Source: SHZI01 sp964371995 (lineage in GTDB: Bacteria; Pseudomonadota; Gammaproteobacteria; Steroidobacterales; GCA-2729495). From it: 64,000 nt of DNA. Of this stretch, positions 16,131 through 24,554 are shown piece by piece. Numbering within the stretch: position 1 is the first letter of the stretch; each line of letters opens with the position of its first letter. The notes beneath the pieces are model-generated. The model was given only the letters and a program-made list of their open reading frames with translations. It was not told the DNA's origin and made no database searches. Location: the NCBI GenBank assembly GCA_964371995.1, contig CAYJPG010000006.1, positions 1 to 64,000 on the forward strand, written 5' to 3'. The position numbers were made by a program, and so were the translations under genes.

Positions 16131-16784
16131 ATGGACACCGCAAAAACCCTGCGTCGAACGATTTCCCGGTGGCGTTTTCTGGGCTGTGCCGGCACTCTCG
16201 CCGCCAGTCTGCTGCTGCTCAACACCGCACATGCTGCGGGTTCAGCCGAAGCAGGCCAGACCCGCTCGATCGTCTGTGCGGGCTGCCATGGTGTCGATGG
16301 CAACAGTTTCAACCCTGAGTGGCCGAGCCTCGCCGGCCAGAACGAAAGCTACCTGATCAAGGCACTGCAGTCCTTCAAGGACGGCAGCCGGCAGAACGTA
16401 CTGATGAATGCCCAGGCGGCGGCCCTGAGCGAGCAGGACATGCAGGACCTTGCTGCCTGGTTCAGCGCGCAGAAGCTTGCCGGCAAGACGGCCGATCCCG
16501 CACTGGTCAGCAGCGGCGAACGCCTGTTTCGGGGTGGTAACAAGGCAAGCGGCGTACCGGCCTGCGGTGCCTGTCACGGCCCGGGCGGCCAGGGCAACAG
16601 TGCAGCGGGCTGGCCGGCGATTGCCGGACAGCATGCCACCTATTCCAGCAATCAGCTGCTCGCCTATCGCAGCAAACAGCGCGTCACCGATGGCGATACC
16701 CAGATGATGCGCACCACCGCATCCAGGCTGACCGATGAAGAAATCCAGGCGGTAACGTCCTACGTACAGGGCCTGCACCCCTGA
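16131..16784 (+). CDS. Cytochrome c4 (diheme)
   Basis: 217 residues. Basic N-terminus and signal peptide (about 15-36), then two homologous cytochrome c domains with heme sites CAGCH (Cys49, Cys52, His53) and CGACH (Cys145, Cys148, His149). Cytochrome c4 is a periplasmic diheme electron carrier to terminal oxidases. A TACAAT hexamer at 16066-16071 is a plausible -10 in the gap to divergent engB. It precedes the DsbA-like gene as in Pseudomonas. Confidence 0.92.
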   Translation: MDTAKTLRRTISRWRFLGCAGTLAASLLLLNTAHAAGSAEAGQTRSIVCAGCHGVDGNSFNPEWPSLAGQNESYLIKALQSFKDGSRQNVLMNAQAAALSEQDMQDLAAWFSAQKLAGKTADPALVSSGERLFRGGNKASGVPACGACHGPGGQGNSAAGWPAIAGQHATYSSNQLLAYRSKQRVTDGDTQMMRTTASRLTDEEIQAVTSYVQGLHP

Positions 16785-16816
16785 GCCACCTCAGCTGCTT
16801 TCCCGGAGATCGCGCC

Positions 16817-17668
16817 ATGAAGCTCTTCCGCTCCGTTCTCTTCGTCACACTGCTCAGCGTGCTCGCCGCCTGCGGCAAGGCATCGGAACCCCAGGCGGTA
16901 GCCCCCGCCAGCACGCCGGCTGACGACAGCGTTGCGACAATCGCTGCGCCGGCTGCCGAGCCCGCAGCAGAAGTTTCCCCGACTGCCGAAGCGGTTGCCG
17001 CATCGGTTGACGAAACGGTTGAGGCTGCTGCGCAATCGCCGCTTCCGGCCAGGGATATCGTGCTGCCAGCGAACAACCCGCCGGCCGCCCAGCAGACTAA
17101 CTGGCAGTACAAGGAAGGCGACTACTACACCGTCCTGACTTCAGCGCAGGGCAGCAGCAGCCCTGCCGGCAAGATCGAAGTGGCAGAAGTGTTCTGGTAT
17201 GGCTGCGGGCACTGCTACAACCTGGAGCCGGTGATCGCGGAATGGGAGAAGCGACTGCCTGCCGATGTCAATCTGGTGCGCATCCCGGTGATGTGGAATC
17301 CGACCAACGAGATTCACGGCCGGATCTTCTATACGGCCGAAGCGCTCGGCAAACGGGCACAGATTTCTCCGGCGGTCTTCAAGGCCATTCATATTGAAAA
17401 CCGGCCGATGACCGACGAGCAGGATATCCAGAAGCTGTTCGCAGAATTCGGCGTATCAGCTGATACCTTCAACAAGACCTTCCGTTCCTTCGCCGTTGAA
17501 AGCCAGCTGCGCCGGGCCAAGGATCTGACGACCAAGTACCACGTGAAGGGCGTACCCTTGCTCGTCGTCGACGGCAAGTATCTGACGGACGGACCGAAGA
17601 TAAAGAGCCACGACGACCTGCTGGCCGTGGCCGAAGAGCTGGTGCAGCGCGAGCGGCAGAATCGCTGA
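16817..17668 (+). CDS. dsbA: DsbA-like thiol:disulfide oxidoreductase, lipoprotein form
   Basis: 283 residues. Lipobox VLAAC with Cys19, so it is predicted to be membrane-anchored by lipid instead of free in the periplasm. Residues 20-95 are a low-complexity Ala/Pro/Val/Glu linker. The thioredoxin fold follows with active site C130-G-H-C133 and a helical insertion, and the cis-proline loop reads KGVPLLVV. It would introduce or shuffle disulfides in exported proteins. Typical DsbA is about 210 residues with CPHC and no lipid anchor, so the anchor, linker and CGHC are departures. Located 33 bases after cytochrome c4. Confidence 0.85.
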   Translation: MKLFRSVLFVTLLSVLAACGKASEPQAVAPASTPADDSVATIAAPAAEPAAEVSPTAEAVAASVDETVEAAAQSPLPARDIVLPANNPPAAQQTNWQYKEGDYYTVLTSAQGSSSPAGKIEVAEVFWYGCGHCYNLEPVIAEWEKRLPADVNLVRIPVMWNPTNEIHGRIFYTAEALGKRAQISPAVFKAIHIENRPMTDEQDIQKLFAEFGVSADTFNKTFRSFAVESQLRRAKDLTTKYHVKGVPLLVVDGKYLTDGPKIKSHDDLLAVAEELVQRERQNR

Positions 17669-17711
17669 GCCTTGCGCTGAGGCCGGCGTGTTTTTCCGGG
17701 TGCTTTGCTGA

Positions 17712-18170
17712 CTACTTCAGTGGCGGCGTATCAGCCGCGTGAGCGGCACAAGCCTCGCAGTTGACCCAGCCGGAATCACCGTCGGCATAGTGCTCTTTCT
17801 TCCAGATCGGCACGCGGTGTTTCACTTCATCGATGATGTAGCGGCAGGCGGCAAAGGCAGCATCCCGGTGCGCCGCTGACACCCCGACCCAGACCGCCAG
17901 CTCGCCGATTTCCAGCTTGCCCAGCCGATGGATGCAGTGCGCTTTCGTGATATCGAAGCGGGCGAGCGCCTCGGCGATAATCCGCTCGCCTTCCTTGACG
18001 CCCAGCTGCTCGTAGCCTTCGTACTCGAGATACAGCACGCCAGCGCGTCCGTCGTTGTGATTGCGCACCCAGCCTTCGAAACTTGCATATGCGCCCGCCA
18101 CCGGATCGGCAAGCGACGCCTGGTGCGTCGCCAGATCAAAGCGCTCGCGTTTGAAGCCGAAGTGACTCAT
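17712..18170 (-). CDS. moaE: Molybdopterin synthase catalytic subunit MoaE
   Basis: 152 residues. Conserved MoaE features: 'GAYASFEGWVRNHNDGR', 'HRLGKLEIGE', 'HRDAAFAACRYIIDEVKHRVPIWKKE', with the active-site lysines in the last stretch. It transfers sulfur from the MoaD thiocarboxylate to precursor Z to make molybdopterin. Its start overlaps the moaD stop by four bases. The short Cys-containing tail 'WVNCEACAAHA' is common in the family. Confidence 0.93.
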   Translation of the reverse strand: MSHFGFKRERFDLATHQASLADPVAGAYASFEGWVRNHNDGRAGVLYLEYEGYEQLGVKEGERIIAEALARFDITKAHCIHRLGKLEIGELAVWVGVSAAHRDAAFAACRYIIDEVKHRVPIWKKEHYADGDSGWVNCEACAAHAADTPPLK

Positions 18171-18406
18171 CCGCCGGCTACCGGCGGAATGAACACCACC
18201 ATGTCGCCATCCCGCAGTGGCGTGCTCCAGTCACAGAATTCATCGTTTACCGCCACCTTGAGGCGCCCGAGTGCCGGAAAGGCGTGGCGCCGGTCAAGTT
18301 CGTTATAGAGGTCGCCGACCGTCGCGGCGGCCGTAGACAGGGCTTCGTGCGCGCAGCCGACATGCTCACGCAGGATTGCAAAGTATTCGACGCGTATCTG
18401 GACCAT
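18167..18406 (-). CDS. moaD: Molybdopterin synthase small subunit MoaD
   Basis: 79 residues with the ubiquitin-like fold and the obligatory C-terminal Gly-Gly ('FIPPVAGG'), which is adenylated and thiocarboxylated to carry sulfur for molybdopterin. Located 9 bases after the MocA-like gene and overlapping moaE by ATGA, so the three form one transcription unit. Confidence 0.93.
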   Translation of the reverse strand: MVQIRVEYFAILREHVGCAHEALSTAAATVGDLYNELDRRHAFPALGRLKVAVNDEFCDWSTPLRDGDMVVFIPPVAGG

Positions 18407-18415
18407 GTGCGCAGT

Positions 18416-19018
18416 TTAGCCCAGCGTGCGCTCCAGGCGGGTGAGCTCATCGGGGGTATCGGCGTCGAGCGCCGCCGAGGGCATCGCCACCGCGCTGCGC
18501 TGCGCTGCGCTTTCAAGCACTGCGCGCGCGCCCTGGTCACCGCGCAGCAGGGCAAGCTGCGACCAGACGGCACGGGGAAAGATCGCCGGCGGTGCCGGGT
18601 GACCGTCGAAGTCGGCGGCCGCCATCAGCTCGGGTGCTGCACGCCACGCCGCAACGAGCCGGGCCAGGTCGTCTGCGGTGACAGCCGGCAAGTCACAGGG
18701 CATCACGAGTACGGCATCAGCGCCGACTGGCAGGGCACGTATGCCGCAGGCAAGCGAACTGGCGAGTCCGCTGGCCCAGTCCTCATTTACGACAACCTGC
18801 ACACCATCCGGCGCAACGAGCTCCCGTATGGCCTGCTCGGCCGTGCCCGCCACGACATAAACGCCGAGCGGACAAAATTCCGCAAGCAGGGTGGTGGTGT
18901 GGCGCACGAGCGGTACGCCGCGAAACAGGGCCAGGGGCTTCGGCGTACCAAATCGCAGCGAGGCCCCTGCGGCGAACACCAGACCGGCGAGTTGCGGAGA
19001 TTGCCTGTGTACATTCAT
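18416..19018 (-). CDS. MobA/MocA-like nucleotidyltransferase (molybdenum cofactor)
   Basis: 200 residues of the MobA-like NTP transferase family. The N-terminal nucleotide-binding motif is 'LVFAAGASLRFGTPKPL', then 'VNEDWASGLASSLACGI' and the metal-binding 'VMPCDLPAV'. Such enzymes attach CMP or GMP to molybdopterin (MocA or MobA); the single-domain form and the GTPKPL motif favour a MocA type. Upstream of moaD and moaE in the same orientation, which supports a cofactor role. The exact nucleotide is not determinable here. Confidence 0.8.
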   Translation of the reverse strand: MNVHRQSPQLAGLVFAAGASLRFGTPKPLALFRGVPLVRHTTTLLAEFCPLGVYVVAGTAEQAIRELVAPDGVQVVVNEDWASGLASSLACGIRALPVGADAVLVMPCDLPAVTADDLARLVAAWRAAPELMAAADFDGHPAPPAIFPRAVWSQLALLRGDQGARAVLESAAQRSAVAMPSAALDADTPDELTRLERTLG

Positions 19019-19035
19019 TGTTCAGGTCTGCCCGA

Positions 19036-20058
19036 TCAGGCCGGACCGGGCCTGGTCCAGTCATAGGGATCCCAGGCGACCGGCGCCGAGTTGAAGGCAC
19101 TGCGCAGTTCATCGACGACAGTTTCCAGGCTGAGCGTCGACGGCGAGGTATCGCTGCGCCGCAGACCGGGCACGATGCCGGTCATCGGGTCATCGGCGAT
19201 CCACCTCGGCGCATCCGGTTCCAGTCCGTTCAGCCGCTCGACCAGACCATCGAGCCGGACCCGCAGTGGTACCCGGCGCGAGACGATCTGCAGCCAGCTC
19301 TCGTAACGATACTCAAACTCGTAGTGCTGCCCCTGCACACGCAACAAGCGCGTGCAGCGGGTCGCGGTATTCACCGCAAAGGGATGCACCGCGGCCAGCT
19401 CGTCCTCCAGATAGCGGCGCACCGGACGCGGCGAAAGCTGCGGCGGGATACGCACGATCGCGAGGTCAATATCCGGCAGTTCTTCAATCGTCACTGTTCC
19501 GTCGGCGAGCAACGCTTCGCTGGCGCCCAGATGCGCATCCTGTACTGCCCACAGCGCACCGAAACGCGGCGAGCCATTTTGCAGGTCGCGAATGATTTCC
19601 GGCAACAGCGGCAGCACCGCCTGATACAGCGCCACCACCCGATCGGGTGCGGTAAAGACGGCGGCCGGCAATGCAGCGCTCGCCGGATCGGTCAGCGCCT
19701 CGATTATGAAACACAGGCGCGCCGCATCGCGCCGCCGGACCACACCAAAATCACCGGCGAAGGATGCCGCGATGAGCAGCTCGCGCGCTTCCAGTGCCTG
19801 TTGCGGCTCGGTAAGCGCAAAGACACTGAACAGTCCGTCTTCGTCGAAATGATTGTTGGTCACGAATGGCACGGCGACCCGGGGTTCAGGCTGGTCGAGC
19901 CAGGCAAAGACCGTGGCAGTCGACGTATCACGCCGGACGGCCGCGGGGGACTGGTTGTTCGGCCAGTGGGAAAGGGTCAGCAGGCTGGAAGGCAGCGGCG
20001 CACCGTCAACGACGATATTCGGCTGCTGACGCGCCTCGGCGTAGGGAATGAAACGCAC
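19036..20058 (-). CDS. Conserved-looking protein of unknown function
   Basis: About 340 residues from a GTG start at 20058. The longer frame up to 20301 overlaps the neighbouring membrane protein and has an arginine-rich composition unlike protein, so it is not used. No signal peptide. 'LTLSHWPNN', 'NNHFDEDGLFSVFAL' and 'ALWAVQDAHLGASEALL' look like conserved blocks. I do not recognise the family. It begins 11 bases after the small membrane protein's stop and is followed by the MocA-like gene after 17 bases, so it belongs to the same rightward-to-leftward operon. Confidence 0.6.
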   Translation of the reverse strand: MRFIPYAEARQQPNIVVDGAPLPSSLLTLSHWPNNQSPAAVRRDTSTATVFAWLDQPEPRVAVPFVTNNHFDEDGLFSVFALTEPQQALEARELLIAASFAGDFGVVRRRDAARLCFIIEALTDPASAALPAAVFTAPDRVVALYQAVLPLLPEIIRDLQNGSPRFGALWAVQDAHLGASEALLADGTVTIEELPDIDLAIVRIPPQLSPRPVRRYLEDELAAVHPFAVNTATRCTRLLRVQGQHYEFEYRYESWLQIVSRRVPLRVRLDGLVERLNGLEPDAPRWIADDPMTGIVPGLRRSDTSPSTLSLETVVDELRSAFNSAPVAWDPYDWTRPGPA

Positions 20059-20069
20059 GGACCCGGGAG

Positions 20070-20456
20070 TCAGCGGGCGCGAGCGATCCGGCAGCCGGCC
20101 CAGGCGACGATGCTGAGCAACACCACGCCGATCAGCAGGTATTGGGGGCCGGCAATATATTCGGCACCCGGCGCTACTGGATCCGGCATGAAGGCCCGCC
20201 AGAGGTACCAGACGGCACCGAATACCGCCGGGATGATGGTCGGCCACAGGGCGATGCCCTGGCCCTTGCCGGCGCGCGCCGCTCCGCGCAGCAAGAGCCA
20301 CGATACCAGTCCGCTGATCAGCATCGGCACGAGATTCAGTGCGAACACCGTGATGAGCGTATCGCTGCGCGAACCGAAGGAGATCAGCGCCGCAAGTGAC
20401 GCAGCCACCGGCAGCAACAGCATGCCAGTCAGATTCATCTTGCCGTATCCGGTCAT
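20070..20456 (-). CDS. Small integral membrane protein, unknown function
   Basis: 128 residues with three to four membrane helices (about 10-30, 36-55, 67-88, 104-124). GAAGG lies 5 bases before the ATG at 20456. No recognised family. Part of the run of same-strand genes that ends with moaE. Confidence 0.55.
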   Translation of the reverse strand: MTGYGKMNLTGMLLLPVAASLAALISFGSRSDTLITVFALNLVPMLISGLVSWLLLRGAARAGKGQGIALWPTIIPAVFGAVWYLWRAFMPDPVAPGAEYIAGPQYLLIGVVLLSIVAWAGCRIARAR

Positions 20457-20506
20457 CAGCCTTCGTTCCAGGGAAAGAGTGGTAAAGGTAACTGCTGCTG
20501 CCGGCT

Positions 20507-20890
20507 TCAGTCCACTATCCGAAAGCGGTCCGCATCCGCCGGCCAGCTGCCGGCAAAGCAGAAGGCCTCAAGGCTTGCGAGCCGGCCTTCGCGCAGCTGC
20601 AGAACGAACTCGGCCGGCTCCGGGAGCTGCGGATGGCTGGCAGCAAGCGGCCGCAGCCGCGCCGCTGCCGGTTCGATTGCCGGCACTTCGCCGGGCACCG
20701 CAAGGCGCGTCATGAAACCGACACCGCTGTGAATGCGCGAGACGACACTGGCCTGCGCAAGCTGGGCGCGCAGGGTGGCAAGCGCCTCGCCCTCGCCCCG
20801 TAGCAGTGCTGTCAGAACGCTGCGCTCCAGATCCGAAAGCGGCCCCGAGCCGTCAATGGTTCCCGGGCGTGGCGGAGGCGATGCTTGCAT
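20507..20890 (-). CDS. Hypothetical cytosolic protein
   Basis: 127 residues, no signal peptide or membrane segment. The N-terminal part (15-55) is helical 'LSDLERSVLTALLRGEGEALATLRAQLAQA'-like, the C-terminal part is a small beta-rich segment ending in 'FRIVD'. Family unknown. GGAA precedes the start. Coding strand and composition match the neighbours, which supports a real gene. Confidence 0.5.
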   Translation of the reverse strand: MQASPPPRPGTIDGSGPLSDLERSVLTALLRGEGEALATLRAQLAQASVVSRIHSGVGFMTRLAVPGEVPAIEPAAARLRPLAASHPQLPEPAEFVLQLREGRLASLEAFCFAGSWPADADRFRIVD

Positions 20891-20919
20891 GGTGTGTGGT
20901 TCCGGTCAGGCCTGCGAAC

Positions 20920-21486
20920 TCAGTCTAGCCGGTCCGGAGGCGCTGAAGGCAGTCGGCAGAAGCCCTGCGGCGGTACATCCAGGGCGCTGTTGAACTTGCT
21001 CGACAGGTTCTGGAAAGCGATGAGTGCTGTCAGCTCGATCATGGCGTCGTCCGTAAAGTGCAGGCGCAGCTCAGCCATCAGCTCGTCCGTGACGCCACGC
21101 CCGGTGATCGTCATGGCCTCCGTGTAGTCGAGCGCCGCACGCTCCGGCGCTGAATACAGCTTGCTCGTTCGCCATTCTTCCAGTGCCTCGACCCTGGCCA
21201 TCGAGCCGGCCCGCCGGGCAAGCGTCGCCGAATTGATGTCCACGCAGAAGCGGCACCAGTTGAGCTGCGAAACGCGCACCGTCAGCAGCGAACGCAGCAC
21301 CGGATCGAGCGGCGAGCGCCGTGCATCGAGTGCGCCATAGAGCATGGCCACGGTCATGAACAGCCGGGGCACTCTGCCCCACAGCAAACCGGGCAGCAGC
21401 ACCTCACCATAGCGACGCTTCTGGCTCCAGAAAAACGGTTTGAGATACCAGGGGTAGCTGGCTGGTGGTCTGGCCTGAATGCGCAT
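20920..21486 (-). CDS. Carboxymuconolactone decarboxylase / AhpD-like protein
   Basis: About 188 residues. The CMD-domain thiol motif is present as 'NWCRFCVDINSA' (C-x2-C plus downstream acidic residue), followed by the helix 'YTEAMTITGRGVTDELMAELR'. Members include AhpD alkylhydroperoxidases, which use the CxxC pair. The ATG at 21486 has GGAG 9 bases upstream; ATG 21492 and TTG 21495 are alternatives. It is the first gene of the same-strand run leading to moaE. Role likely in peroxide or redox handling, not proven. Confidence 0.8.
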   Translation of the reverse strand: MRIQARPPASYPWYLKPFFWSQKRRYGEVLLPGLLWGRVPRLFMTVAMLYGALDARRSPLDPVLRSLLTVRVSQLNWCRFCVDINSATLARRAGSMARVEALEEWRTSKLYSAPERAALDYTEAMTITGRGVTDELMAELRLHFTDDAMIELTALIAFQNLSSKFNSALDVPPQGFCRLPSAPPDRLD

Positions 21487-21612
21487 CGGCATCAACTCCC
21501 GGAGGAAAGTCCTGATAGAAGATCAGTGTGAAGCTTATGTACAATCTTCGCCGCAAGAAGCTTTACCGGGACTATATTCGGGCCAAGTCTGGCCTGCACA
21601 AGAAGAACAACG

Positions 21613-21822
21613 ATGGCTACTCAAGACAACTCTCCACCCCGGCGACGCGCCACGGATTCCGATACCGACGTGAGTTCCACCGGCTGGGATCCCTATATCG
21701 TCGAACTCACCGGCGCTGCCAGCCAGAGTGTGGCGGGTGAAGCGGCCGGGAATACCGCGACCGAGATCGTCGAGGGCCGCAAGATCCAGCTCATGGCTTG
21801 GCTCTACGAAAACAATCGCTGA
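21613..21822 (+). CDS. Small hypothetical protein
   Basis: 69 residues, no recognised domain. Polar and acidic N-terminus, no signal peptide. A TACAAT hexamer at 21540-21545 could be a -10; the ribosome-binding site is weak (AAGAA). It is the most protein-like of three overlapping short frames in the 430-base gap between the AhpD-like gene and the VPLPA-CTERM gene. The gap holds nothing else I can identify. Confidence 0.35.
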   Translation: MATQDNSPPRRRATDSDTDVSSTGWDPYIVELTGAASQSVAGEAAGNTATEIVEGRKIQLMAWLYENNR

Positions 21823-21932
21823 TTGCCATCGTTGGCGTCAGTCATGGCTCAACCGGGTATAGCCCTTGAGGCAAGCAACCTGCCGGGCCGCGTATTCCCT
21901 GTGGTAATCCGGTAGTAGAACCTGGCTACTAA

Positions 21933-22826
21933 CTAGACCTTCCGCCGCAGCCATCGCCGCCCGCTGAGACCAGCCAGACCCGTACCGAGAAGCCAGACGG
22001 CGGCGGGTGCCGGTACCGCGCTGGCCTGCGGATTCAGGTAGTCGACACCCGAGGCCGCAGTGATCACCGGATTCAGCACCAGATTATGGTTGCTGTCGTA
22101 GACCAGCGCGGCCTGCTGCAATCCCGTATGGGAGAAATCACCCGTGATGCCGACCGCAAGCCCGGCCCCCGAAGCGACGCCCAGGCCGAAGGTCGTGTTC
22201 AGCGCATAGCTCACCCCGAAATCGATGACGTACTCAAGCAGCAGCACGTGATCGTAACTCGCCGAGGTATGGAAGATATCCTGAACGCCACCCGTGCAGG
22301 CCCGGCCACCGGAAGCCGCGCCCACCGGGATCGACTGGCAGAAGTTCACACCGATGCTGCCGCCCGGCGTACCGTAGTAGCCGCCGCTGGTCGCAAACAC
22401 ATCAAAGCCCCCCACGATGTGCCAGGGCACCACGATGGTTCCGGAACCTGATCCGGCGACAGTCACTTCATCGTGATATTCAACGAGTGCGGTCCCGCTC
22501 ATGCCCAGAGGTCCCACAATGGGATCGGCGTATGAACTACCAGAGGCTCCTGCATATGCCCCAAAGCTCACCGCATCTGCCACCGTTCGCGCTTCGGCGA
22601 CATAGTTCCACCCCGAGTCGGGATAGGCGGAGCCAGCCGGCGGCACATAGGTATTGTTGCCGCTGAGGCTCGAATTACCGTAGCGCGCATCCTCCTCGCA
22701 GGTATCGCCGCCAATCGCCCGGCTGCAGACGATGCTGCGGGTGTAGATGGTGGCCGCCGACTGCGCGGTCGTGGCGCAACCCAGCAACACCATGCCAAGG
22801 ACTCCGAACCGCATCATCAGTTTCAT
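21933..22826 (-). CDS. VPLPA-CTERM / PEP-CTERM sorting-signal protein
   Basis: 297 residues. N-terminal signal peptide (about 1-22), a Gly/Ser/Thr-rich extracellular region with two cysteines close to the N-terminus and two more around 165-180, and a C-terminal sorting signal: VPAPAAVWLLGTGLAG, then a basic tail RRWLRRKV. This motif-helix-basic layout is recognised by exosortases, which release the protein to the cell surface or matrix. No exosortase gene lies in the window, so the partner must be elsewhere. Function of the passenger is unknown. Confidence 0.82.
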   Translation of the reverse strand: MKLMMRFGVLGMVLLGCATTAQSAATIYTRSIVCSRAIGGDTCEEDARYGNSSLSGNNTYVPPAGSAYPDSGWNYVAEARTVADAVSFGAYAGASGSSYADPIVGPLGMSGTALVEYHDEVTVAGSGSGTIVVPWHIVGGFDVFATSGGYYGTPGGSIGVNFCQSIPVGAASGGRACTGGVQDIFHTSASYDHVLLLEYVIDFGVSYALNTTFGLGVASGAGLAVGITGDFSHTGLQQAALVYDSNHNLVLNPVITAASGVDYLNPQASAVPAPAAVWLLGTGLAGLSGRRWLRRKV

Positions 22827-22999
22827 ATCCGGGCTGCCTTTGCTCTGGAAAGAGCGGTGGGAGAGTTCTTGTTCGCGGCCCCTGGAGGGCTTCTGTCATG
22901 GATCGTGCGCGCTTCAATGAGCGTTTTCCACAACTTCTTATAGAAGGTCTGAGCGACCAAGCATAAGCTGACAGGTGTCCGGTATGGACCTTCGGAAGG

Positions 23000-23076
23000 T
23001 GGCGCGCCCGAGAGGATTCGAACCTCTGACCCCTGCCTTCGGAGGGCAGTACTCTATCCAGCTGAGCTACGGGCGC
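23000..23076 (-). tRNA. tRNA-Arg (anticodon CCG)
   Basis: Cloverleaf readable on the minus strand: acceptor GCGCCCG (23070-23076) pairs with CGGGCGC (23004-23010), D arm GCTCAGCTGGATAGAG, anticodon stem CTGCC/GGCAG with loop CTCCGAA giving anticodon CCG (23040-23042), T arm GAGGTTCGAATCCTC, and an encoded CCA at 23000-23002. It decodes CGG arginine codons. Confidence 0.95.
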
Positions 23077-23209
23077 GTGACGGGGCCGCGATGATACCGC
23101 CCGGCTGCGCATGCCGTCCAACCGGGCACCACCCGCCACGATCGCGGCTACAGTTCCGGAACCGGCCTTAGCGCTTGCCAGTCTGGCAAGGCCCGGCCAT
23201 GCTTTCAGC

Positions 23210-23917
23210 ATGTCCACCCTCGCACTGCCCCAGGACGTGTTCCTCGATATCTTTGACGCCGCACCGCTGCGTGATCTGGCACCGGGCGAGGTCGTCATCA
23301 GTGCCGGCGGGCCAGCCGACCAGGTCTTCAATATCCTGTCGGGCGTGCTGCGGGTCTGCCGTACCGGTACCGACGGACGACGCCAGGTGCTGTCTTTCCT
23401 GTTTCCGGGAAACTTCGTGGGCCTGACGGCTACCGAGACCTACTTTTTCAGTGTGGAAGCCGTCACCCCGGCCCGCATCGCCTGCTGCCCCCGCCGCCTG
23501 CTCGACGCACGGCTGGCAAAAGACCCGCTCGCCGAGCGGGCATTTCTCAACATGATGCTGCGGGTGGTCGAGGACATCCTCGATGTGGTCTACAGCCTCG
23601 GACAGCGCACGGCACGGGAACGGCTGGCGGTATTTCTGCTCTATCTGCGCCACTGGCGTCGGCTGACCGACAACCTGGCCAACGACAGCGACCCCCGGCT
23701 GGCTGACATCGACATCCCCATGAGCCGCGAGGACATCGCCGACTTCCTCGGCCTCAAGAAAGAAACGGTGAGCCGCAGCTTCAAGGAACTCGAAACAGAC
23801 CAGGTGATCCTGCGGTCCGGGAGCCATCATGTCAGGGTGCTCAACCTGGCCGCATTGAGAGCGCTGGCCGGCATCCGGGATTTTGCCTCCCCGCGCAGGA
23901 TTGCCCAATCCATGTAA
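23210..23917 (+). CDS. Crp/Fnr family transcriptional regulator (no FeS cysteine cluster)
   Basis: 235 residues. N-terminal cyclic-nucleotide-binding-like beta-roll (about 15-130, 'LAPGEVVISAGGPADQVFNILSGVLRV') and C-terminal winged helix (160-225) with the recognition helix 'SREDIADFLGLKKETVSRSFKELE'. The N-terminal Fnr cysteine motif is absent, so it senses something other than O2 through an Fe-S cluster. Sits just upstream of cytochrome c5, which suggests control of respiratory genes. An upstream in-frame ATG at 23111 would give a nonconserved extension. Confidence 0.85.
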   Translation: MSTLALPQDVFLDIFDAAPLRDLAPGEVVISAGGPADQVFNILSGVLRVCRTGTDGRRQVLSFLFPGNFVGLTATETYFFSVEAVTPARIACCPRRLLDARLAKDPLAERAFLNMMLRVVEDILDVVYSLGQRTARERLAVFLLYLRHWRRLTDNLANDSDPRLADIDIPMSREDIADFLGLKKETVSRSFKELETDQVILRSGSHHVRVLNLAALRALAGIRDFASPRRIAQSM

Positions 23918-24014
23918 CGCGCAGCAATGCGCAATCCGTATAAACTGTCGCCGCTCGCACCTATACTTTTGTACTTCGATTCCCAAGCCCAGCAATCAGA
24001 CGGAGAGGCCGACC

Positions 24015-24539
24015 TTGAGCAGCCAGGACCAGAATTTCTTCAACCTCTTCATGGTGGTGATCGGCGTGTTGGTCGGCATTGCCGTGGTGCTGATCGTCAC
24101 GGCACGCGTAGTCGGCAACGAGACCCAGCTCGCCTGGGTGCAGGCAGACCCGGATTACGCTGCCGCCGTTGATCAACGGATTGCGCCGGTCGGCCGGGTC
24201 AGCGTGGCAGGCGAGGAACCGGTAGCTGAACCTGCGGCCGTCGCTGGTCAGGGTGCGGATGCAGCCCCGGCGGCGGTAGCCAAGGCGCTCGACGGCGAGC
24301 AGGTCTACAACGCGGCGTGTGTGGCCTGTCACGGCAGCGGTGTGGCCGGTGCGCCGAAGTTCGGCGATGCCGGCGCCTGGAAAGCGCGTATCGCAACAGG
24401 CACTGACACGCTGCACAAACATGCACTGGAAGGTTTCCAGGGTGCGGGGGGCTTCATGCCGCCGAAGGGTGGCCGGACCGACCTCTCGGATGCAGAGGTG
24501 ATGAGCGCGGTCGACTTCATGGTGTCGAAAAGCCACTAG
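24015..24539 (+). CDS. Cytochrome c5 family protein, membrane-anchored
   Basis: 174 residues from a TTG start; GGAGAGG at 24002-24008 fixes this start. A single membrane anchor (about 9-31) leads into an Ala/Val/Pro-rich periplasmic linker (60-90) and a small class I cytochrome c domain with one heme site CVACH (Cys102, Cys105, His106) and a distal Met in 'GGFMPPKGG'. Cytochrome c5 carries electrons in the periplasm. Upstream ATG (23883) lies within the previous gene. Next gene, ppk2, begins 15 bases later. Confidence 0.85.
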   Translation: MSSQDQNFFNLFMVVIGVLVGIAVVLIVTARVVGNETQLAWVQADPDYAAAVDQRIAPVGRVSVAGEEPVAEPAAVAGQGADAAPAAVAKALDGEQVYNAACVACHGSGVAGAPKFGDAGAWKARIATGTDTLHKHALEGFQGAGGFMPPKGGRTDLSDAEVMSAVDFMVSKSH

Positions 24540-24554
24540 CAGCGACAGCAGCAC

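Noticed and set aside
21528..21740. 70-residue frame overlapping the small gene at 21613
   Set aside because: Basic, low-complexity product in another frame of the same DNA; no ribosome-binding site.
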